Shown here: piece by piece, positions 10,673 to 16,306 of the stretch | Layout: each line of letters opens with the position of its first letter | How positions within the stretch are numbered: the stretch's first letter is position 1 | Assembly (NCBI GenBank): GCA_964496275.1 | Contig: CAZBYL010000049.1 | Span: 1 to 16,306 of the forward strand | From: CAZBYL01 sp964496275 | Lineage (GTDB): Bacteria; Synergistota; Synergistia; Synergistales; Synergistaceae | DNA: 16,306 nucleotides | Direction of reading: 5' to 3' | Translations under genes and position numbers: made by a program | The notes under the pieces: model-generated | Seen by the model: only the letters and a program-made list of their open reading frames with translations | Told to the model about the DNA's origin: nothing | Databases searched by the model: none

Positions 10673-12184
10673 GTGGGTTTTGTAAACGCGATAAAAGATC
10701 TCGGTTCTTATGAAATGTCAAAGAATGCAGGCGGAGAGTTTCAGGAAATTGACAGCTTTACACAGGTACCAATGGAAATCATTGATCAGAGTACCATTGA
10801 AAACCCCAAGAGCAAGAAATTACCGGCAATGGAGATAAGAGTATGGTTAGAAGCGGAAGATATCAGAGCCGAACAGTTAAAAATCACCGGTGTAAGCAAA
10901 ATAGACAGTGCATACTTCTATAACGGCAACGAAGATGAGAGCAGTAAGAAAAGACGGTACTTGTACATAAAAACAGCTCCCAGTGCAACGTGGAAGTTTT
11001 CCCCGTTGTATAAGCTTGGTGCAGGTATGCCGAGTGGCGCATCGGATGTTTTGCTAGGCACGCAAGGCGAATGGAGAACCGACAAAGAATCTCGATTTTA
11101 CAAATTACAGAACTCTACGCTTAAAGCTTTCGAGGAGAGCGGCGCATTTTCGGAGGGCAGTGTAGCTCTGATAATGGACTATCTTGAAAAGAACATCGAT
11201 GAAATCGCCGCTCTTTGGTCAGAAAAAAAATCTTCTTATATCATGATTTTTTCTGTTTACGAGGAAGAGCGTTTTTTGTATCCGATAGAAGTCCCTGCAC
11301 TTTTATCCTACTTTAGGAGACGTTTGGACGAAATACGAGGCGTTTCCGGCGGCAATAGCAATGGAACGAAGAATAAAAATAAGATCGTTTGCGGAGTGTG
11401 CGGGCAAGACACCGAAAGCAGTGTAAATTTTGATAAAGTGTTTAAATTTGCAACCTTTGACAAAGTGAGTTTCTTGCCGGGTCTTTCATCCTCAGCGGCA
11501 TTTAAGGTTTTTCCGGTATGCCAAGATTGTTTCCAGTTGCTTTCTGAGGGGCGTAATGCTGCTGACAAAAAATTTTTGGACACAAGAAGTATACCGAACG
11601 TGCAAATATATCTCATACCCGAATTGTTAGCGGGAAATGTCTCAATGGGCAAAGTCGCGGGACGTCTCTCTGATTTTATTGAGAGTGGAATTATCGGAGA
11701 ATCTTTTGTCGCGAAAAAGGTTTTGGAACAGAGCGACGAAATAATTTTTCATTTCATATTCTGGGAGAAGAACCAGGCGCAGGAACGCCTCCTCTATATG
11801 GTGGAGGATGTTCCGCCGTCTCGTCTGCGTCGGCTGGAAGAGATGTGGAAGCTGTCCGTTGCCGCATCGCGCTCAAAGAAAACGGAACTTAATTCTGTCT
11901 CAGAGCTGGCTTTTGCGATAAAAAAAATTAGAGGAATATTTCTTTCCCTTGCGGGCAAACGTGAGAACGATATCACTTTTATGAGTGACTGGGTGCTGGG
12001 GCTTATAGCTTCGCTCCTTTCAGGCAGAAAAATTGATGTTTATAGGGTTAAGAGCGTCTGTGTATCGTATTTGCAAGGGTTATGCGCAGATAGTCAGTGG
12101 GTGCGGATGAACAGTGCGAATTTTGCCGGGGACATCGAGTGCATTGTTGATTTCCTATATAGAGCCAATGAGGAGGGTAAGTGA
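10673..12184 (+). CDS. cas8b: type I-B Cascade large subunit Cas8b (Csh1/TM1802-like)
   Basis: Large subunit of the type I-B interference complex, expected to bind the crRNA 5' handle and recognise the PAM. The 503-aa product starts GFVNAIKDLGSYEMSKNA and has a zinc-finger-like pair: CGVC (Cys240, Cys243) and CQDC (Cys283, Cys286), typical of Csh1-type Cas8b. I assign it from this finger, the order of neighbours and overall similarity of pattern; Cas8 proteins diverge strongly. I chose GTG at 10673 because GGGAGG (10659-10664) lies 8 nt upstream; the earlier GTG at 10664 overlaps that ribosome site. The protein lacks the usual C-terminal helical segment, which is encoded by the next gene. The stop overlaps the next start (TGATG). 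Confidence 0.85.
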   Translation: MGFVNAIKDLGSYEMSKNAGGEFQEIDSFTQVPMEIIDQSTIENPKSKKLPAMEIRVWLEAEDIRAEQLKITGVSKIDSAYFYNGNEDESSKKRRYLYIKTAPSATWKFSPLYKLGAGMPSGASDVLLGTQGEWRTDKESRFYKLQNSTLKAFEESGAFSEGSVALIMDYLEKNIDEIAALWSEKKSSYIMIFSVYEEERFLYPIEVPALLSYFRRRLDEIRGVSGGNSNGTKNKNKIVCGVCGQDTESSVNFDKVFKFATFDKVSFLPGLSSSAAFKVFPVCQDCFQLLSEGRNAADKKFLDTRSIPNVQIYLIPELLAGNVSMGKVAGRLSDFIESGIIGESFVAKKVLEQSDEIIFHFIFWEKNQAQERLLYMVEDVPPSRLRRLEEMWKLSVAASRSKKTELNSVSELAFAIKKIRGIFLSLAGKRENDITFMSDWVLGLIASLLSGRKIDVYRVKSVCVSYLQGLCADSQWVRMNSANFAGDIECIVDFLYRANEEGK

Positions 12185-12585
12185 TGAAACTCAGTTTTCT
12201 TGAAGAATTCAAAGATCCTTATATGCAGACAGATGCGGGAAAAGGTGTATTCTTAGCAGGCATTGTTCTCGGAATGCTTGCCAGAGGACAGGCCGGTGTT
12301 GGAGGAGCTCTTGACTCTTCTCCGATCTTTAAGCAGCTCAATTTTGGAAAGCTTTTGCGCAGAGATATCAGAAGGCATCTATCGAGAATTCCGGAACTGG
12401 TTCGAGTTTATAACATTCCGTGCCCCGATATGGTAGAGTCTCTGTGCGCAAAAGCCGGGCAGTTGCTGCTCAGCGGTGAAGATAAAGAACTTGGAGTTGA
12501 TGGCAATTTTGCGTTCTCGGTTGCATTTTTGAACGCTCCTGATTATTTCTTCGGCAAGATTTTTAAGAAAAAAGAGGAGGAATAG
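12184..12585 (+). CDS. separate small-subunit-like protein (Cas11b; C-terminal part of Cas8b)
   Basis: A 133-aa, mostly helical protein (SFLEEFKDPYMQTDAGKGVF, FLAGIVLGMLARGQ, LRRDIRRHLSRIPELV, a lysine-rich end). Its pattern, with a FLAGIVLGMLA helix then a Phe/Arg-rich helix, corresponds to the C-terminal domain of Csh1-type Cas8b, which in other type I-B systems is made as Cas11 from an internal start within cas8b. Here it is an independent gene in the large-subunit frame order, sharing TGATG with cas8b and with GGAGGG just upstream. Added lengths (503 + 133) give the size of a full Csh1. A frame break in a single cas8b gene is the alternative, but the coupled start and ribosome site favour a true gene. 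Confidence 0.7.
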   Translation: MKLSFLEEFKDPYMQTDAGKGVFLAGIVLGMLARGQAGVGGALDSSPIFKQLNFGKLLRRDIRRHLSRIPELVRVYNIPCPDMVESLCAKAGQLLLSGEDKELGVDGNFAFSVAFLNAPDYFFGKIFKKKEEE

Positions 12586-12588
12586 GAA

Positions 12589-13497
12589 ATGGCTTTTAAT
12601 AATCGCAGAGAGTATCTTTTTGTTTACACGGTCAAAGATGCAAATCCCAACGGCGACCCCCTTAATGCAAATCACCCGCGCTATGACGAAGAAAGCGGTC
12701 AGATCCTCGTCTCGGATGTCAGAATTAAAAGGACTGTACGTGACCAGTGGTTAAATGATGGTTTTGAAGTATTTGTTGACGGTAAGCCAAAAACTTTAAA
12801 ATCCCGCATCGGTGAAATCAAAGATAAATTCTGTGTCAAAACGGGGCGCGAGGCACTCGCGAATTGTATAGATACAAGGCTTTTCGGGGTTACCTTTGCT
12901 CTGGGAGACGAATCATTTTCATGGACAGGTCCGGTTCAGTTTAAATGGGGACGCTCTCTCCATAAGGCCGATGTTATGACTGTCCAAGGTACTGCCGCCT
13001 TTGCAACTAAAGAGGAAAGTGAACAGCGTTCTTTCAGAAATGAATACATCGTTCCTTTTGTAATGGTTGCGGACTATGGCATAGCAAATCAAACCGCTTC
13101 CGTTGTTACAGGTGCATCGGATTCGGATTTAGACTCACTCTTTAATACGATGTGGACGGGAACCGCAAACCTAATTACCAGAAGTAAGGTCGGGCACATG
13201 CCGAGGTTGCTGGTGGAAGTCACTTATGTTGACGGATTCTGCGGCGTTATCGGTGCCATGGACGAAAAGATTGCCCTCAAAAATATTGATGAGGGTGAAC
13301 TCAGTGCCGATCAGCAGCGCGCTATACGCGGTTGCTCCGACGTTCTTCTGGATATAGAGCCGCTCTCTGCTGCCATAGAGAGAAATATCGATAAAGTGAA
13401 ATCCGTTTCTGTTATAAAAGACCCCACACTTAACGTCAAAGGAATGGAAGCGTTAAAAAAACTACTTGGAGACAAGCTTAATCTGGAAGAGAGGTGA
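12589..13497 (+). CDS. cas7: Cas7b backbone subunit (Csh2)
   Basis: Forms the helical backbone along the crRNA in type I-B Cascade. The 302-aa protein begins FNNRREYLFVYTVKDANPNG, followed by DPLNANHPRYDEESGQILVSDVRIKRTVRD, the hallmark of the Csh2/Cst2 (Cas7) family. It continues with DTRLFGVTFAL and GPVQFKWGRSLH, other family blocks. GAGGAGGAA precedes the ATG at 12589; only three bases separate it from the cas11-like stop. The six bases between its stop and cas5 indicate one polycistronic mRNA. No anomalies are seen. Confidence 0.95.
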   Translation: MAFNNRREYLFVYTVKDANPNGDPLNANHPRYDEESGQILVSDVRIKRTVRDQWLNDGFEVFVDGKPKTLKSRIGEIKDKFCVKTGREALANCIDTRLFGVTFALGDESFSWTGPVQFKWGRSLHKADVMTVQGTAAFATKEESEQRSFRNEYIVPFVMVADYGIANQTASVVTGASDSDLDSLFNTMWTGTANLITRSKVGHMPRLLVEVTYVDGFCGVIGAMDEKIALKNIDEGELSADQQRAIRGCSDVLLDIEPLSAAIERNIDKVKSVSVIKDPTLNVKGMEALKKLLGDKLNLEER

Positions 13498-13503
13498 TCC
13501 TCT

Positions 13504-14209
13504 ATGGCAGTGATTTTTGACTGCTCTTCAAATATGGCGATGTTTCGCAAACCATACACGACGACCTCCTCTGTCTCTTTTGCATTCCCGCCTCCGACCG
13601 CCCTGGCAGGATTGTTGGGTGCTATTGTCGGTTTGGATAACGGTGCAGATTTAAAAGCTTATAATTCGGCCTATTGGAATGCACTCTCAGGGACGAAGGT
13701 TTCTGTCGCGCTCCATAGCCCGATTAATTGGTTGAGAACATCACTGAATTTTTGGAACTTGAAAAATCCGTCTTCGGCGCCTCACGTCCAGATAAAACAT
13801 CAATTTATATCGACGCCCAGATACAGGGTCTACGTGAAGGGCGGTATTGAAAAAGAACTTAGCACAAAACTGCAAAATGGGGAANNNNNNNNNNCCCTTT
13901 CTCGGTGTCGCCAATGCGTTGGCCTCAATAGAGTATGTTGGGCGCTGTGATGATACTGCGGCCTATGATGAAAATGTTAAGGTAAGTAGTGTAATTCCAG
14001 TATCAGATGGCATGGAGCTTAACATTACCGGAGGAGACAAGGTTTTTAAAGAGATTGTTCCGTTCAGGTTTACAGAAGAAAGAGCTTTAGACAGCTCTGT
14101 TACGGTTCTTTATACTGATAATCGAGGCGTATTGCTGCTCAAAAAGAGGGGAACGTCAGATGTTACCGATTGCATGGGAGAGAACGTTGCTTGGTTTCCT
14201 GAATGGTGA
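13504..14209 (+). CDS. cas5: Cas5b (Cas5h), broken only by the assembly gap
   Basis: Binds the 5' end of the crRNA and caps the Cascade backbone. The start VIFDCSSNMAMFRKPYTTTS then FAFPPPTALAGLLGAIVGLD is the usual Cas5h N-terminus (FRKxYTTTS, PPxTALxGLxGA). A run of ten N (13885-13894) falls inside. Codon boundaries lie exactly at both edges of the gap (GAA before it, CCC after it), so the true gap must be a multiple of three; ten is a placeholder. Nine or twelve bases would join NGE to PFLGVANALASIEYVG, a normal Cas5 block. About 235 residues in total, which is normal. The protein ends VAWFPEW. Its last 50 bases overlap cas3. I infer an intact gene. Confidence 0.85.
13885..13894. other. 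assembly gap of 10 N
   Basis: Ten undetermined bases inside cas5. The flanks are in compatible frames only if the real length is divisible by three, so the apparent frameshift is an artefact of the placeholder length. Confidence 0.97.
14145..14151 (+). promoter_or_regulatory. cas3 ribosome site inside cas5
   Basis: AGAGGGG, eight bases before ATG 14160, within the cas5 coding region. It decides the cas3 start and suggests translational coupling. Confidence 0.6.
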
Positions 14210-16306
14210 CCTAAAAAGTCATCCGGAGAAAAAACTGATAGACCACCTTGTAGGCACTGCAAAAATTGCGGAAGAGCTCATCAGGTTTCATGGCCTTGAT
14301 CAGTATTCAGATATGCTGGAAATCGCTTCAATAACACACGATCTTGGAAAGGCGGACAAAATTTTTCAGGAACACTTAAAAGGAGGCAAGGGAGTGGAGC
14401 ACTCTGCTCCCTCCTCCTTTTTCACGTTGGCATTTCTGAACTCAACGAAATCACCGCTTGAAATGCTGCTTGCGGCGGAGGCTGTGCGAAGGCATCACAC
14501 AGGTATGCAGGATTGGGACTGCACAGCCAACTACTGGTCGCAGGATAATTTTGAAAAGGAAATTAACCTCAAAATCAGCACCCTGATTCCGGATTATAAA
14601 GGCAAAGTGGATGCGGAGAAATATGAAAAAATATCCGATTTCCTTTGGGATATAGAAGAAGATACTCCTAAAGAGGACTACTGGTTTAATCTCAGAATGC
14701 TCCTTTCGCTTCTTGTTGCGGCGGACAGAATGGATGCCATTAATCAGAAGGAGCTGTCTATAGACAAACTGCCGCAATACAATCCTAAAAAATTTACTGT
14801 CAGAAATGCCATTGATGTATGGAGATACGAAATTGCCGAAAGCTGCTATGAAAATGCACGGCATATTGCCGCTCCGGGAATTTTTTGTCTGACTCTGCCT
14901 ACCGGAGCGGGAAAGACAAACATAGGACTTAGGGTGGCTTATGACCTTGCAAAGAAATTCAGCTGCAATACAATTATTTATGCGATGCCCTTTATAAGTA
15001 TTATCGAGCAAAACGCTGACTTCGCAAAACAAATTTTCGGCTCGGAGAACGTACAGGAAGACCACTCTCTGGCTCTTTATGCAGATGGGGATGAATTCAG
15101 TTACAACGACGTTTGTGCAAACAAAGCGGTATCGCAAAGGATGCGCAGCTTGTTCAGATACTGGAATGCTCCTGTTGTAATCACCACGATAGTTCAAATG
15201 TGGAGTGCTATCTTTAATCCTAAAGCCGGTGCTTCGATGGACTTTCATAGATTCAAAAACGCCGTTGTGATAATAGATGAGCCTCAGAGCATAAACATAT
15301 CTCTATGGCATCAATTCGGAAAGGTGCTTGACTTCCTTCACAAAAAGATGGGGACCATTTTTATCCTAATGACTGCGACTCAGCCACATATAGGCAACTA
15401 TACGGAAATTGCCCCCTTGTCCGTTATTCCTGTGGACAGGCATAAATACAGAATTATGCAGGACAAGTATCAACTTAGCGACCTGCCGATGTTGCTTGAA
15501 AAAAACACTGACTTCAAACACAAATCCGGATTGATTATATTAAATACGAAAAAAAGTGCTTACCAAGCGTTCAAAATCCTGAATGATATACTTGATGCCC
15601 CTATATTCCTAATGAGCAGATGGATGTCTCCGTCTCACAGAAGAAAGACGTTAAATGAAATATCCAAGCTGCGCAATGAAAATAAACTCTGCTATCTTGT
15701 TGCAACGCAGGTTGTTGAATCCGGTGTTGACGTTGATTTCGACTGGGTGTTTCGTGACATAGCACCTCTCGACAGCATCATTCAGGCTGCCGGACGCTGC
15801 AACAGAAACGGACAAAGAGAAACCGGTATTTTAATTGTTGCGGAAATTTTGAACAACAATGGCAAATCGTTCGCAAGCAGTGTTTATGACTCTGTAGTAA
15901 TAAACAAAACTAAGGAAATATTGCAGAAAAATAAAGAGTTTATGGACAAAGATGTAAGTTTAATAATTTCAGAATATTATAAAGCCCTCGTAAATGCAAT
16001 GCCAAATTCTGACATATGGGAAAAAATAGTAAAAGGCAAATGGGGAACGTACTCTGAACTCTGGAAAGAATCTAATTACGATGAATTTCCCGTATACGTA
16101 GATACAGAAAGAAACGTCGATGCCATTTTAGAGCAACTCCGCGAAATAAGACCGTCACTTGAAAATAGAATGCAAATAAAAGCCCTTCAGAATAAGCTCG
16201 ATCAATACCTGATAGGAGTAAGCAAAAAAGAAATAGATGCGTGGCAGAGTAAAATAGTCTCCGCTGAAAAACTAAAAATATCCAGTGAGAGCCTGCATAA
16301 ATCCTT
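14160..16306 (+). CDS. cas3: CRISPR-associated helicase/nuclease Cas3, partial at the right edge
   Basis: An HD nuclease-helicase that degrades target DNA after Cascade binding. The frame stays open from 14160 to the window end (715 residues visible). HD domain: His29 (IDHL), His60-Asp61 (THDLGK), His81 and His112-113 (RRHH), with Asp189 in VAADRMDA. Helicase: Walker A LPTGAGKT (246-253), DEPQ (373-376) as motif II, TATQP (405-409), TQVVESGVDVDFD (516-528) and AAGRCNRNGQR (543-553). The start ATG at 14160 has AGAGGGG (14145-14151) eight bases upstream, inside cas5; it gives the natural N-terminus WERTLLGFLNGDLKSHPEKK. This start overlaps cas5 by 50 nt. HD and helicase are fused in one chain. 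The C-terminal end, and perhaps cas4-cas1-cas2, lie beyond the window. Confidence 0.95.
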   Translation, partial: MLPIAWERTLLGFLNGDLKSHPEKKLIDHLVGTAKIAEELIRFHGLDQYSDMLEIASITHDLGKADKIFQEHLKGGKGVEHSAPSSFFTLAFLNSTKSPLEMLLAAEAVRRHHTGMQDWDCTANYWSQDNFEKEINLKISTLIPDYKGKVDAEKYEKISDFLWDIEEDTPKEDYWFNLRMLLSLLVAADRMDAINQKELSIDKLPQYNPKKFTVRNAIDVWRYEIAESCYENARHIAAPGIFCLTLPTGAGKTNIGLRVAYDLAKKFSCNTIIYAMPFISIIEQNADFAKQIFGSENVQEDHSLALYADGDEFSYNDVCANKAVSQRMRSLFRYWNAPVVITTIVQMWSAIFNPKAGASMDFHRFKNAVVIIDEPQSINISLWHQFGKVLDFLHKKMGTIFILMTATQPHIGNYTEIAPLSVIPVDRHKYRIMQDKYQLSDLPMLLEKNTDFKHKSGLIILNTKKSAYQAFKILNDILDAPIFLMSRWMSPSHRRKTLNEISKLRNENKLCYLVATQVVESGVDVDFDWVFRDIAPLDSIIQAAGRCNRNGQRETGILIVAEILNNNGKSFASSVYDSVVINKTKEILQKNKEFMDKDVSLIISEYYKALVNAMPNSDIWEKIVKGKWGTYSELWKESNYDEFPVYVDTERNVDAILEQLREIRPSLENRMQIKALQNKLDQYLIGVSKKEIDAWQSKIVSAEKLKISSESLHKS

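Noticed and set aside
14451..15248. 265-aa minus-strand open frame inside cas3
   Set aside because: Antisense to a clear Cas3 with intact HD and helicase motifs.
1..16306. tRNA or rRNA genes
   Set aside because: I saw no cloverleaf with a CCA end or rRNA-like conserved segments; I could not run a covariance search.

Overview
The window most likely comes from a member of the Synergistota (Cloacibacillus/Synergistes-like). The best evidence is the C-terminus of the β-helix surface protein at the left end. It carries a GGCNSG box, a hydrophobic stretch and a lysine tail, the form of the Synergist-CTERM sorting signal, which is largely confined to that phylum. A type II secretion pseudopilin (diderm envelope) next to Firmicutes-like DUF1659/DUF2922/YvrJ genes fits the same group. 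There is one 10-N assembly gap (13885-13894).

Layout. (1) 1-277: no gene; a 27-bp tandem repeat and a terminator hairpin. (2) 278-2179, minus: a secreted β-helix protein gene interrupted by one in-frame TAA. (3) 2180-2657: an intergenic block built of 6-bp and 11-bp repeats, including ten successive GGG tracts with 3-nt spacers. (4) 2658-7339, minus: glmS, a lone gspG-type major pseudopilin, and an Aas-like acyltransferase/acyl-ACP synthetase fusion whose acyltransferase motifs are degenerate. (5) 7340-7645: a divergent intergenic region with an extended -10 promoter and dyads. (6) 7646-9479, plus: a compact cassette of DUF1659, DUF2922, YvrJ, a 34-aa ORF, an M15 peptidase and a small sigma-70-like factor, closed by a 20-bp terminator stem. 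(7) 9480-9682: about 200 bp with no recognisable gene. (8) 9683 to the right edge, plus: a type I-B CRISPR-Cas operon, promoter-cas6-cas8b-cas11-cas7-cas5-cas3, running off the window. No CRISPR array and no cas4/cas1/cas2 are visible; they would be expected further right.

How the genes work together. Cas6 processes the crRNA. Cas8b, Cas11, Cas7 and Cas5 form the Cascade backbone. The HD-helicase Cas3 is the effector nuclease. The gene for the C-terminal helical part of the large subunit is separate here, giving a discrete Cas11-like protein. The cassette upstream combines a holin-sized membrane protein (YvrJ), a peptidoglycan peptidase and a sigma-like factor. It resembles a domesticated lysis or cell-wall module, but its function is unknown. 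The cas region is visibly AT-richer than the GC-rich left half, consistent with separate acquisition.
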